Shown here piece after piece: positions 33,848-49,106 of a stretch of 64,000 bases of DNA. The stretch is from Arabidopsis thaliana. Taxonomy: Eukaryota > Streptophyta > Magnoliopsida > Brassicales > Brassicaceae. The position numbers and the translations under genes are program-made. Position 1 is the first letter of the stretch. Every line of letters begins with the position of its first letter. The stretch covers positions 6,945,001-7,009,000 of the forward strand of contig NC_003075.7 of the NCBI RefSeq assembly GCF_000001735.4, given 5' to 3'. The notes below the pieces were generated by a model that was not told where the DNA came from, did not search any database, and saw only the letters and a program-made list of their open reading frames with translations.

Positions 33848-36548
33848 ATGAGAAAGACCAAGAAGATTTCCTTTTTGATCTTCTGGGTTGTTCTCATAAG
33901 CATAATTGGTGCTATTTCTTCGCAACAATGCAACGAAACTGGGTATTTTGAACCTTGGAAAACTTACGACACCAACCGTAGGCAGATCCTTACATCTCTT
34001 GCTTCCAAAGTGGTGGATCACTACGGCTTCTACAATTCTTCCATCGGCAAAGTTCCTGACGAAGTGCACGTAATGGGGATGTGCATCGACGGGACCGAAC
34101 CTACGGTTTGCTCCGATTGTCTCAAGGTCGCGGCCGACCAATTACAAGAGAATTGTCCTAACCAAACTGAAGCGTATACATGGACACCTCATAAGACGCT
34201 CTGTTTTGCTCGTTACTCTAACAGTTCATTCTTCAAGAGGGTTGGATTGCACCCACTTTACATGGAGCATAGTAATGTGGATATCAAATCAAATTTGACA
34301 TATTTAAATACGATATGGGAGGCTCTAACGGATCGTTTGATGTCTGACGCATCCTCGGATTATAATGCATCATTATCTAGTCGTAGATATTATGCAGCTA
34401 ATGTAACAAATCTGACAAATTTCCAGAATATATATGCATTAATGCTATGCACTCCTGATCTAGAAAAAGGTGCTTGTCACAACTGTCTGGAAAAAGCTGT
34501 TTCTGAATATGGCAACCTTAGGATGCAAAGAGGAATTGTTGCATGGCCAAGCTGCTGTTTTCGGTGGGATCTGTATCCCTTCATCGGAGCTTTTAATTTG
34601 ACACTTTCACCCCCGCCAGGTAATTCCTCAACTAAAAGAAAAAATATGATTCTAAGAACGTATCATTCTGCTAAGTTGCTGACCAATAGTTTGAGAAAGG
34701 TTTGAAACAGATTCAATCACTGGATGATGCATTTTCTCTATTGTAAACTATCCTCTGTGATTCTACTATGCCCAGGTAGCAAAAGGAATATCTCAGTTGG
34801 ATTCTTTGTGGCCATTGTTGTTGCCACCGGAGTTGTCATCTCTGTGCTATCTACTTTAGTAGTAGTACTTGTTTGCAGAAAGAGAAAAACTGATCCTCCA
34901 GGTGAGTTGATTCGTATTTTACTCACTGATTTCTTTTTCTTTAAGAACAATAAGGCATGCATGCTTAATCAGGAACACTGCATGATGCCGGGACAAGGGA
35001 ATTTTAACTAGGAATAGTTTATTCAGTTCAATGGTCAACTATCTAAAACTTCTTATTAGCTAACCAATGTTTATTAGAAAAATGAAAAACTTTGGTGAAT
35101 ATGAAAACATATCATCATGGTTTAGATTTGTTATGTGTACGTACTTCCATGTTGCAAGGAATAATATGACATTTCTGTGTAGCAGAGGAATCACCTAAAT
35201 ATTCACTGCAGTATGATCTTAAGACAATTGAAGCTGCAACATGTACCTTTTCAAAGTGCAACATGCTTGGTCAAGGTGGATTTGGAGAAGTTTTCAAGGT
35301 AAATCTTCTCAACTTCCATTAATGAATATAGGTGGTGTGATGATCTTATTCTCTTTATTATTTGTAGGGTGTGCTTCAAGACGGATCAGAAATTGCAGTG
35401 AAGAGGCTGTCAAAAGAATCAGCTCAAGGTGTACAAGAGTTCCAGAATGAGACTAGTCTCGTGGCAAAGCTTCAGCACAGAAATTTGGTTGGAGTTCTCG
35501 GGTTTTGTATGGAAGGAGAAGAAAAGATACTCGTATACGAATTTGTTCCCAACAAAAGCCTCGACCAGTTCTTGTTTGGTATTTTGCATATAACACTCAG
35601 CTCATAGTTTTTGAAGTTCTAATGATGAAGTTGCAGTTCTTGAAACTTATTTTAATTGACTTACACAGAACCTACAAAGAAAGGCCAACTGGATTGGGCG
35701 AAACGGTACAAGATTATTGTTGGAACTGCTAGAGGAATTCTATATCTTCATCATGACTCACCCCTCAAAATCATACACCGTGACCTCAAAGCTAGTAACA
35801 TCCTCTTAGATGCTGAAATGGAACCCAAAGTCGCAGATTTTGGAATGGCAAGAATTTTTAGGGTGGATCAATCTCGAGCGGATACAAGAAGGGTAGTTGG
35901 AACCCAGTAAGTACCCTTTCTTCTTTTTTGCCTTTCAATCTCTGAAGTTTTGATGACCTTTTTGTCACTGGTAAACTCAAGAATTATTTTTTGTTTTCTT
36001 TCTAGTGGCTACATATCTCCAGAGTATTTGATGCATGGCCAGTTCTCGGTGAAATCTGATGTCTATAGTTTTGGAGTCTTGGTTCTTGAGATTATAAGTG
36101 GAAAAAGAAACAGCAACTTCCATGAAACTGATGAATCCGGAAAGAATTTGGTCACATATGTGAGCATTAAAAACTAAACTTTGGAAAGACTCTACTTTTT
36201 TAACCATGCAATGTAACGTAAGGTTTTGACTACTAGTGATCATTGTGGTAGGCTTGGAGGCATTGGAGAAACGGATCACCATTAGAGCTTGTGGATTCAG
36301 AACTCGAAAAGAATTATCAGAGTAATGAAGTCTTCAGATGCATCCATATCGCGCTATTATGTGTTCAAAATGATCCAGAACAACGTCCGAATTTATCTAC
36401 TATCATCATGATGCTCACAAGTAACTCCATCACTTTACCGGTGCCTCAGTCACCGGTATATGAGGGAATGGACATGTTTCTACCTTCTATCAAATCTCTT
36501 CCTGGTTCTGTCAACGATTCATTGATTGATGACTTAGTTCCTCGCTGA
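33848..36548 (+). CDS. CRK33: Cysteine-rich receptor-like kinase (7 exons, ~637 aa)
   Basis: Exons: 33848-34619, 34776-34901, 35183-35298, 35368-35578, 35669-35906, 36006-36159 and 36252-36548. The start at 33848 ([20 protein letters not shown]) places the signal peptide at the very N-terminus; the upstream ATG would bury it. DUF26 motifs are [13 protein letters not shown] and [13 protein letters not shown]. The membrane helix is in exon 2 ([20 protein letters not shown]). Kinase motifs: [30 protein letters not shown] and ISPEY. It ends [10 protein letters not shown]. Exon 3 is 6 nt shorter than in the other CRKs. The ectodomain is clearly more diverged from CRK31/32 than they are from each other. 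A 3'-UTR intron is plausible (GTGTTT at 36573 to CTTACAG at 36661). Confidence 0.92.
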
Positions 36549-37290
36549 AGATGACAGTTACTTCATATCCGAGGTGTTTCTATAATTTCTCTTAGCACTT
36601 TTTACTTTTGTTGTGTTGAGTCATACAGTGTTACTAAAATACATTGAAACTCTCTCTTACAGGGTTTCCTCTGTTCAAGCGAAGTTCGAAGATAAGCTGA
36701 CTCAAGCAGGTTTTATATAACTCAAAGATTGGTGTTTTTGAAAGTTCTAACCGGAAATCAAATTGGTTTGTATGATTTTAACCGATTTCTGTTTACGGTT
36801 TTATAATGATGTCTCCTTGGCTATCTTTTGTTGGGGTTTGAATTTGTTTCTTTTGTATTGGTTGGAGGATTGAAAACTAATGTACATGTAAATTTTGGCT
36901 AGTCAAGTTTGGCTGCTGACTCCATTTGTCTCCAAATTTGGTCTGCTGACTTCTATAAGGTCTCTCAATTGGCTAACTTAATGCACGTTTTCCTTTTCTT
37001 TTTTTTTTTTTGTTTGGATCTCTGCAAATCTAATGTAAAATGGAGCGACATAACATGGGAGTTTTCTGACCAATTCACACTCTACTTGCTTCTTTTTTTG
37101 GCAGCACACTCTACTTGTTTAGTTATTATATTGAGTATTATGAATCCATATTATTGGTGGGGAATGGACATTGTGGTTTTGATTATTACTTCTAACTCTT
37201 TTTTTTGTCAAAATCAACGGTCCTATCTGTCATGGAAAATCTTCGGAGGATAAACCTTCTAACTTTGAACATTTAACACAGTCTTTGGTT
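36549..37290. other. Spacer with CRK33 3' UTR and duplicated flank
   Basis: It holds the CRK33 3' UTR. From about 36730 it resembles the intervals 40300-40610 and 41640-42060, which precede the other two DUF26 genes of this subcluster. It is therefore a duplicated upstream flank. No open gene. Confidence 0.5.
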
Positions 37291-38619
<1,329 letters not shown>

Positions 38620-39050
38620 CCAATCCACAAGCAGGTCTATTCCTTGTTCTAATTAACAATGATGTATCAACACAGTTCTAGATCCTCGTTGAAGAATGGT
38701 TTTTTTCTTGATATTGGAACTGTATTGAATATATGGAAGTATCTACATCATCTCTTGTTCTTCTCATTACTCTACTTTATGAGACATTTAAACAAGTATA
38801 TCAGATAGTAACATTGTACAACAAGATTCACGTTTTAAACATATTTTCAGTAACCAGAATTGGTTCAGACATAATTAGGCATTGGTGTTTCATGTTTGTG
38901 AAGCCAATAACTGAATTCATAGTTTGTATAATTTAGGAAATAGACATAAGAAAATAGTTTGAACTAAACGAACGCAAAACATTAGTTTTTTTTATCCATG
39001 GGGCTTGGTTACATTGTTATAATTGAAACTGTTTTTTAGTTTTTGTTGTA
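38620..39050. other. Spacer downstream of the CRK pseudogene
   Basis: It contains a diverged remnant of the CRK34-like last-exon end (the CCTCGTTGAAGAATGG word at 38685) and the RALFL28 3' UTR on the other strand. Nothing further recognised. Confidence 0.45.
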
Positions 39051-39308
39051 TTATATCATCTTTCGAGGAAGAGCTGGTGGATCTGGACCACGACATCTCT
39101 TTGATTTTTCACATCCTCGATGGTACGGATTCGCCGGTTGATCGGGTGGACAGTTGCCATGATCACATCCTGGTTGGCGATCGCCGCGTCCCATTCCTGG
39201 ATAGCCAATCTCATTTGCAACTGCTACGTTCATGTTGTTGCTTATGAACACACATGCTATGAACATTGCCACGACCATAAACCTTTTTGTTTCTTTCAAA
39301 ATGCTCAT
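39051..39308 (-). CDS. RALFL28: RALF-like secreted peptide (85 aa)
   Basis: Single-exon gene. A signal peptide (about residues 1-31, MSILKETKRFMVVAMFIACV and onward to AVANE) precedes a ~54-residue mature peptide with four cysteines (PGCDHGNC and RGCEKSKRC), giving the two conserved RALF disulphides. The canonical YISY receptor-binding motif is replaced by a diverged IGYPGMG, and the dibasic RRILA subtilase-processing site is absent. This marks the short, divergent RALF clade whose mature peptide follows the signal peptide directly. RALFs are apoplastic ligands of CrRLK1L receptors; activity of this divergent form is not established by the sequence. I recognise it as At4g11510. Confidence 0.9.
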   Translation of the reverse strand: MSILKETKRFMVVAMFIACVFISNNMNVAVANEIGYPGMGRGDRQPGCDHGNCPPDQPANPYHRGCEKSKRCRGPDPPALPRKMI

Positions 39309-39898
39309 GATGATTGATGCCTTTTTCTTATGTCAAATATGAGTTTAGATAGTTCAAGAGTGTTTTATGAGTGTAATAGAAGGTTTCACTTTGTGATATT
39401 TATAGAGAATGAAAATTCTGAAAGACAATGATCCATACATATCAAAACAGTGATATTTGTTGTATAATATGGAAGGAATCTCGGGGAGTTTGATTTGTCT
39501 TAATCTTTAGAAGCATTGTGTCATGAAACTATTTGTTGGTAATACTAAAAATATTATGATGATATCTTTTCGTTTTAGTTTTACTTAAACAGAGATTTGA
39601 ATAGGATAACTGAAATTGGCAGTAGAAATAAACTACTAAATATATAGATGCCATAATAGTTAATAGTAAAATTTTTACTTTTATATTATATAAAGCTTGA
39701 TTTGGTTTTCAAAGTTGTTAATTCACGTGATCGTGACACGTCTCACATCTGTCAGTTAGATTATGACACATGTTGAAAGATTTTAACATTTTTTAACTAA
39801 ATAGAAAAATTAAAAAGAAAAAAGTACATATCTACAAATACTATTTCTAAACCAACTGAGCTCTATTATCTTAATCCAAAAAGTATACTAGAAGAAAT

Positions 39899-40062
39899 TA
39901 ACATATACTAATTTACATGTGTGTTATAGAGAACTCTTAAAATTGTGTTCCTTAACCCAAAAAACAAAAACGAACAAAAATTAACATACATACTAATTTA
40001 TGTGTGTATAGAAAACTCTTAAAACTGTTTTTTCTTAACCCAACAAAACAAAAACTGAAAAA
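39899..40062. repeat. Imperfect tandem duplication, period 82 bp
   Basis: Two head-to-tail copies, 39899-39980 and 39981-40062. Both begin TTAACATA and share ACTAATTTA, AACTCTTAAAA, CTTAACCCAA and AACAAAAAC words in order. AT-rich, no coding potential. Confidence 0.75.
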
Positions 40063-40090
40063 AATGTTTTTACTAATGTTTCTAATTTTT

Positions 40091-40149
40091 ATTATCGGTT
40101 TACACGTGGAAGGAGTTATATGACTAGAAACCGTGTGTAAACCGATAAT
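40091..40149. repeat. Perfect 14-bp inverted repeat
   Basis: Arms ATTATCGGTTTACA (40091-40104) and 40136-40149 are exact reverse complements, and the pairing resumes with CG after a 2-nt bulge. The loop is about 31 nt. It lies directly after the 82-bp tandem repeat and ~470 bp upstream of the kinase-less DUF26 gene. Confidence 0.8.
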
Positions 40150-40621
40150 AGATAAAGAGTCATATTTTCCCAAAGATATTAGAGAAGGAGTCATATTTTG
40201 CAGTTCTTTTTTGTGCTAGTTTTACTCATTTCATAATCAAATTCAAGATGTTCAGGTATCAATATTTGATCAAATTACCAGTCATGATTCTATAACTTGT
40301 GTACTGAATGCAAATGGCAAATTCTGACTAGTATAAATGGGTTTGATTAAAATGTGTTATCCGGTTGGGTTTTGTTGGTTTTGTGTGGTCTAAGTTTGTT
40401 TGTTGACTTCCATTAGAGCTATTGACTCAGTCAACTTTAATTTTTCAAAGGCATTTGCATAATTTTCCTTAGACCATCTCTTTCAATTAAGAATGTATGA
40501 CAAATTCAGTGAACCAGTCAAATCTGCCAAGAGAACCTACATAGTTTGAGTTATTGATGCCCAAACAAAACTTCTTGATTCTAATATCTAAACACAATCT
40601 TTTTTTTCTGATCTTGAGAGA

Positions 40622-41419
40622 ATGATGCTCAATACTTTATTTTTACCAATCTTCTTGTTTTTCCTCATAACCTTTGATTATGTTTCTACACAAACCTGCT
40701 TCAATGGATACTTTAAACCAAATGGTACTTACGACTTAAACCGTCGTCGGATCCTCTCTTCTCTTGCTTCCAAAGTCACAGCTCACAACGGCTTCTACAG
40801 CTCCACCATCGGCCAAAATCCTAACCAAATGTTCATCATTAGCATGTGCATCCCTGGAACTAAACCAGAGAGATGTTCAGATTGCATCAAAGGCTCAACA
40901 GACGGCTTGTTACGAAGCTGTCCTAACCAAACAGTTGGTTATGTATGGCCAGATTGTTGTATGGTACGTTATTCCAACATTTCCTTCTCTGGATCACTCA
41001 TTATGGAACCGTCTCAACCAGTGTCTGATCCCGCACCTATCGGTGTTGATTTGACATTGTTTGATAGAATATGGGACGAGTTAATGTCTCGTACGATAAC
41101 TACAGCTTCGAGGACTCATGGATCATTATCATTTGGGCATAAGTACTATGCAGCTGATGTTGCTTCATTGACAACTTTCCAAACTATATACACCATGGTA
41201 CAATGTACACCGGATGTTTCTTCAGGGGATTGTGAGTTTTGTTTGAAGAGAACTGTTCTTGATTACAAGAAATGTTGTCGCGGTCACATTGGCGGTGCTT
41301 TTGTAAGACCATTTTGTTTTATCCGGTGGGATTTGTATCCTTTTGCTGGAGCTTTTGAAAATATTACGTTGCCATCGCCTCCACCACCGCTTTCTTTGAC
41401 TCCTCCCGTAAGCAATTAA
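40622..41419 (+). CDS. Secreted DUF26 (cysteine-rich repeat) protein lacking membrane helix and kinase (265 aa)
   Basis: Single exon. The signal peptide runs to about residue 24 (ending YVSTQ). Two complete DUF26 domains follow (CIPGTKPERCSDC and CTPDVSSGDCEFC), then a Pro-rich tail that ends at a stop codon after PPVSN. The protein is very close to the CRK34 ectodomain, whose homologous text continues SDRANTTIKG into an intron and the membrane exon. Here a substitution/indel patch right after the Pro-rich linker creates the stop. A remnant of the CRK34-like donor region is still visible (41420-41450) and no kinase exons follow. It is therefore a kinase-less CRK derivative, possibly an apoplastic carbohydrate-binding CRRSP or a dying gene. 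I believe this is At4g11521. Confidence 0.85.
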   Translation: MMLNTLFLPIFLFFLITFDYVSTQTCFNGYFKPNGTYDLNRRRILSSLASKVTAHNGFYSSTIGQNPNQMFIISMCIPGTKPERCSDCIKGSTDGLLRSCPNQTVGYVWPDCCMVRYSNISFSGSLIMEPSQPVSDPAPIGVDLTLFDRIWDELMSRTITTASRTHGSLSFGHKYYAADVASLTTFQTIYTMVQCTPDVSSGDCEFCLKRTVLDYKKCCRGHIGGAFVRPFCFIRWDLYPFAGAFENITLPSPPPPLSLTPPVSN

Positions 41420-42092
41420 TGGGCTACGACAACCACACAAGTAATGTGGGACTGCTGATATTATTCAAAACTTAAATGGGCTCGTTTATTAAAAGGCCTC
41501 TTTCTATTTCTTCTTCGGCCCATTAGTAAAATGTCTCATTCTGGTTACTAAAATTACGGTTTGGTATGGTTGCTCAATTTGGGCATTACTTTTTTGTGTT
41601 GCCTGGGAAAGTTTGAAAATTTAGGTTTCGTTGCATTTTTGTTGTTGTTTGGAATCTAATTTGGGATTCTGATGTATGAATTGAAAACGATTTTTATGTA
41701 AATTTTTGTTGTTATACTCCAAGTTTCTTCTGTTGACTTCATAACAATTCAATTCTCTAACTGTATGTTTCCGACAACAGTTTCCTCTGTTTTTTTTGTT
41801 GGTTTTCAACGAATCTGATGTACACTATAATAGAGTAACATAACAAGGAATCGTCAGATCATTTCATAATATACTTGTTTGATTATCTTTATCATTATCA
41901 TTAGTGGGGTCTCTATGTCTTTGTCTTCTTGTTATCTTTACCAGCTTATAAGGGTTTGGTAAAGTCAACGAATCAGTCTATTGTTCATCTTTTACGCCAT
42001 GGATAATCTTCAGAGTAGATCCAAATAGTATTTGAAGTTGACTCTCTAACTTCTAACATCTAAAGCACAATCCTTTGTTGATTTTTGAGAGC
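41420..42092. promoter_or_regulatory. Upstream region of CRK34
   Basis: Duplicated flank also found before the CRK pseudogene and the kinase-less DUF26 gene. It carries several TTGAC W-box cores in either orientation (near 41733, 41965 and 42034). An in-frame ATG at 42075 lies six codons upstream of the chosen CRK34 start. No other gene. Confidence 0.5.
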
Positions 42093-44599
<2,507 letters not shown>

Positions 44600-44909
44600 A
44601 GAATTGTTATGAATCTGTGGAAGTATATATCAACATCTGTTCATTGTTCTTGTCCCTGCTCTATTTTATGAGATATATAAAATTATAAATCATATATATG
44701 TTGATGTACTTGTAATACATTTACTGACATTCTAGAATAAGAAACATGTTTTGAACCTAGTTTCAGTAATAAGAACTGGTTCAGACATAATCTTGTACCG
44801 TGTAGCCCAATTTTGCTGACTTTTCTTTGCAGGGTCTGCACGGTCCAAATAATACCATCAGCTAATGACATTAAGACCCTATCATCAAAGAAAAACACTG
44901 AATGCAACT

Positions 44910-45080
44910 GACCAAACGAGAAAAGATTGAGGCTATTGCTCGGGAGATACTTCTAGACAAATATCCGCTCTTCTTCCTTCTAGACAAAACCCGAGAAGTC
45001 TAACTAGATTTCGATGCTGAAACTTTGCAAGTAGAGTACCCTCGTTCCTGATGTTTTTGCCAAACCTCTTCAACTCCACT
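44910..45080 (-). pseudogene. CRK kinase exon-4 relic, opposite strand
   Basis: The minus-strand translation gives ELKRFGKNIRNEG with a frameshift into [20 protein letters not shown], the typical exon-4 text of the neighbouring CRKs (EFKNE...[17 protein letters not shown]). It then decays. The orientation is opposite to CRK34, so it is the product of an inversion or a separate duplication. Not expressed as a kinase. Confidence 0.8.
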
Positions 45081-45129
45081 GAAAAGTGTAGCATACAAAT
45101 ACAACAAAGTGCATCAACATCATCATCAC

Positions 45130-45270
45130 GCAAAATGGACGAGATATACTATAATTTAGCACCACCTCATATGATCTGCTGGAAAGAGATATTGCGCTTT
45201 TTGGCATGAGCCCTGCAAAGCGTCCCAACACGCAATTTGTATGCAAACTAGCTCGGTGATCTTTACACGT
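45130..45270 (-). pseudogene. DC1-domain C-terminal relic
   Basis: On the minus strand, CKDHRASLHTNCVLGRFAGL and SYEVVLNYSISRPFC reproduce the C-terminus of the DC1 genes at 46 and 52 kb. Upstream (45273-45573, minus) the open frame continues into unrelated text that begins with a hydrophobic, signal-peptide-like segment. That text corresponds to a repeated flank also seen at 50130 and 54640. It is a third, almost wholly deleted DC1 copy fused to flanking sequence. Confidence 0.75.
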
Positions 45271-45570
45271 AATGTCACACAATAGAACCCAAATCTTGAA
45301 TCTCTTAAAAGGTAAAGTCTTTGGAAATGGGTCCAAAGGAGGAAGTAAGAGAGAGAACTGACCAGGTCCCGGGAAAGAAGACGTAGGTGGGAGATGGAGG
45401 AGAGAAAGTAATGTTACTGTCAAACGTTGTTGTATTGGGACGGCCATGACATGAGCAAGTAAAGTTTTGAGTTGAAGGAATGAAGCTTGTGAGAAAGACA
45501 AAAGGAGGAAGAAGAAGAGAGCGATCTTAACAACAACAACAAGACATGCTTTGAATAACTTCTCATGCTT

Positions 45571-45977
45571 CAAGATCCTTCTCGAGAAGAATGATAGTAC
45601 ATACTCAAATTAATATTCCTAAAAGAAGAAAAGGAAAAATGTAATTATCTCTCACTCACTCAACTCAAAAGGTGAGATATTTTTAAATGAAAAATCGCCT
45701 TCATTAAGTGAAAAATAATTGAAAGAGAGAAATTGTTTAGTCTTGCAATAATACGAAACAAAACAGAATCAAAGTGTTGATATAACTCAAAAGGTGACAC
45801 ATTCTGAAAAACCATTTTTGGGTTTTAACGATCTATCTTCACTTTGCTTGTAGTCTTCTGGATCCTGTAAGGTATGCGCAATTCAAAGAGCAAATGTGAT
45901 TTGAGGTTCCAAGGATCTTCAAGCTGGTAGGATATATGCAATGCGACTTACACTCCATGCAAAATGGACGAGATATA
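45571..45977. other. Spacer and decayed DC1 3' end
   Basis: No independent gene. The part 45840-45977 is homologous to the C-terminal coding region and 3' UTR of the intact DC1 gene (51823-51980), but it is out of frame after the stop at 45978. Confidence 0.5.
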
Positions 45978-47608
45978 CTATATATTGACCACCACCTCAT
46001 ATGATATGTCATAATAATCTATTGTGCTTCTTGGCATGAGTCCTACTAAGTCTCCCAGCACGCACTTTGTATGCAAACTAGCTCGGTGATCTTTACACGT
46101 GTAAAACCATGTCTTTGGATACGTTTCTTTCTCACAAATGTCACACCAGTATTTGCCACTTGCCTCTTCGCCGTAGCATAGTGAGAGAGGGTGACCGTCT
46201 ACTCTATGCTTTACCACTTGTGGTAAAGTGGCGCAATCGAAGCATAAGACATATCCACAACCACTTTCGATGCACGTAAGCACACGAACCTCCCGATTGT
46301 TGCAACCATTGCATTGTTTTTCTTCCACTTGTGGGATGTAATATAAAGGATGATGGGGATGGCCTGGATGGATATACGGCTCCGAGACTAAACCGCACAA
46401 AACATCTAACTTCATAAAATCACACTGATACATGAAGCCATTAGACAATCTACTACAAGCTGTACACGAGAAGAAGTTGGCCACGCATGTAACTAAAGTA
46501 AGCCGGTCATTGTGTAGCACGTGCCATTCTTTTTTAGGAGATTCAGCGCAGTGTTGGTGAAGAATGAAATCACAATCTTTACAGGCATAGAACGATTGGA
46601 GACGAACGGGATGGGTGCAAGCACTGCAACGCTTGTTTTCTTCCCAGAGAAGACCATTAACATGGAATCTTAGGTAATGCTCTTTGTGGCTGAAATGTTG
46701 TATTGTGTTGTCATCAATTACCACATATGGCTCTATATCTTCTATCTCTTCAGGCACTCCTTCGAGTTCTTTCCCGTTCCACACATCCTTTCTAGTAGCA
46801 CATTTCGAGTGAACGACATATTGAGGACACCTCTGACAAGAATACCCACCCCAAGTCCAATCTACCTTCTGGTGACAAACACCACATACAGAGTTCACAA
46901 CACCAAGAACAGAAGTGCGAGAAACACGATGAGCATGCCGATTGATGTTTATGAGGCGTGGAAGGGAAAGACAGTCTTGGTGGATTATGAAACCACATTG
47001 AACACATATGTAAGGGCTTCGATCTCCCTTCAGCCCGCAAGCATTACATGTAAAAGAGTCGAGTCTTGGGAGAAGGGTGAGTTCGTGATCATGAACTTTC
47101 AAATCCATAACAAATTGTGGTGGTGGATTTATAACACAACGCATATCTAAGCTGAAGTTGCAAGAAGAACAATGATAAAACAATCCCTCAATCTTTCTTG
47201 TGCAAAGACGACATTTTTCATCAGAATAGTCTGGTGGTTGACTTGTGTGTAGCTTAAGAGGGTGTAAGGGGTGGGAAGAAATGTTTACCTCTGATTGGTT
47301 TTTTGCCTCCGGTGGGTTCCATACGCAATCCATATCGAACATTAAATGACATTCTAGACATTTGTAAGGAAACCCATAAAACTTCTTACCACATTTAGCA
47401 ATACAGTTGAACTTGGTCCACTTCTTGATATGAGTGAGCTTGTGGTGATGCGTCTCGGAAATGTCTATAACATCTGGTGGTGGGTACTTGACACAGAATA
47501 GATCCACATAGAAGTCACAGATCTTACAACAATAGCATAAATTCTCGATCCACATGCAACATAAACGACATCTATCATAATCTGGTTTACTTTGAAGCTT
47601 AAGAGCGT

Positions 47609-47865
47609 TGTTGGATTATTGAGAGAAAGAAGAAAAACAGAGTAAGAGAGACATATCTCTTCTCTTGTGAAGAAGACAAGAACAAAACTTTGTTTTATTG
47701 AAGCTGAAACTTGTTGGTATTTACATGACGATACAAGGGGTTTATATAGAAAACAAATAGACACAACACATAATGAGTTGTGTCTCTTCGTACTTGTGTC
47801 CCTTGACAAGTAACCACTTAATATATGAAACTTTAATATAGACAGAACTCAATTATCGACCAACA
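47609..47865 (-). repeat. 3' LTR of the Copia-type element
   Basis: 257 bp, TG...CA termini, about 98% identical to the 49107-49363 copy. The visible differences are AGAAAG versus AGAGAG, GAAGCTG versus GAAACTG, CATAATG versus CACAATG and ATATATG versus ATACATG. It contains a TATATA-like core (TTTATATAG) and a poly(A)-like region on the minus strand. Confidence 0.93.
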
Positions 47866-49093
47866 GTCCCCCTTAATTGAGTTTCTGTCTTCTTCCAAAC
47901 TTCTCTTCAACCCTTGACCTTGTTTACTTCTCCCTTGCAAGTAAAACACTTGTGTCCGACTTTCTCCATCTCAATGGAAAAATCTTCTGCTTCCTCTTAA
48001 TATCAAGTCTCCTTCTTCCTTGAGGATCGTTGATGAGACATCTATTGTCTTCAAATAAGAGCCCTTAGCCATTGGAAATCATTTGAGAAACACTCAACCA
48101 ATTTCTCGCTACACCGGAACTAGAAAACACCTCTTTGATGATCTTCTCTCCTTGGCTTGTTATCACTTGGATATTTCCTTTCGGTGTCCTCTTGATCACC
48201 AAATCTGTGCGTGAACTCCTCCACGTCTTCTTCGGTGTCTTTTTTTTTTTTTTTTTTTTTATCACCATAACGTTTCCATGACGTCTTGTGCGTGAATCTT
48301 CTTCACGTCGTCTTCGGTTTACTCTTCAACCGACTTATGCTCCATTTTTCTCCGAGGTAAGCATCATCTTGTGCTCCATTTTTCTCCGAGGTAAGCATCC
48401 TCTTATGGTGTCCTCTTTTGATCACCTCCACGTCTTTTTGACGTCTTGTGCGTGAAAATCTCTTCACGTCTTCGTCGGCTATCTTTGCAACCGAACTGAA
48501 CTCTGCTCCCTCTCTCTTAGGTAAGCAGCTTCACACTCGTAGGCAAGCTAACATCTCTGTGTTGCTTTCTCCAACAATCACCTCAATGTGATCGTCACAC
48601 GTACAAAAGTCACACTATTTCTTGGCCTTCTTTTGACTTTTGTCGCCCCGTTTGTTTCTTCCTTTTGAAGCAAACTTTTCTCCACGTTTTCGTGTTGTAG
48701 TCATCTTCACAACTCAACACAACGTTTTGATAATAAGCCTTGCTCAGTTTGTTACAACAGCGGCTTTCCCGTCTTGCGCTTCACCAAGACGTTGTTGAAC
48801 AAATTTTCAGAACTCTCCTTCCACAACTCCAAATCCACATTCGTTTTCTCCATTGCCTCTAGAGAAGATTTCCTATCTTCTTCATCGCTTTTGGAGCCTT
48901 CCTCTTGAAGGTACTTCATGTGAATGTGTTTGTGAAAACTGATGGTACTTTCTCTTGTTACCACCTCTTATTTCTTCTTCTTCCCTCTTCTTCTTCCTCT
49001 TCATCTCACCATAGATTTGTTGTCTCCATCTCTCTTTTTCTTTTCGCAGCAGAAGACATCTTATTTTTGTAGAGACAACCAAGGACAACCATC

Positions 49094-49106
49094 GGCTCTG
49101 ATACCA
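49094..49106 (-). other. Primer-binding site (initiator tRNA-Met)
   Basis: Minus strand TGGTATCAGAGCC sits immediately internal to the 5' LTR with no gap. This is the standard priming site of plant Copia retrotransposons and fixes the element's orientation. Confidence 0.92.

Larger units (their letters stand above)
39309..40621. other. Spacer: RALFL28 promoter, tandem repeat, hairpin and CRRSP upstream region
   Basis: No gene. It holds an 82-bp imperfect tandem repeat and a 14-bp perfect inverted repeat (separate entries). The last ~230 bp match the flank upstream of CRK34 and include TTGACTCAGTCAAC at about 40420-40434, a pair of opposed W-box cores. Confidence 0.5.

Noticed and set aside
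45070-45573. 167-codon minus-strand frame with a signal-peptide-like start
   Set aside because: Its C-terminal part is a DC1 relic and its N-terminal part is repeated flanking DNA; the fusion looks accidental.
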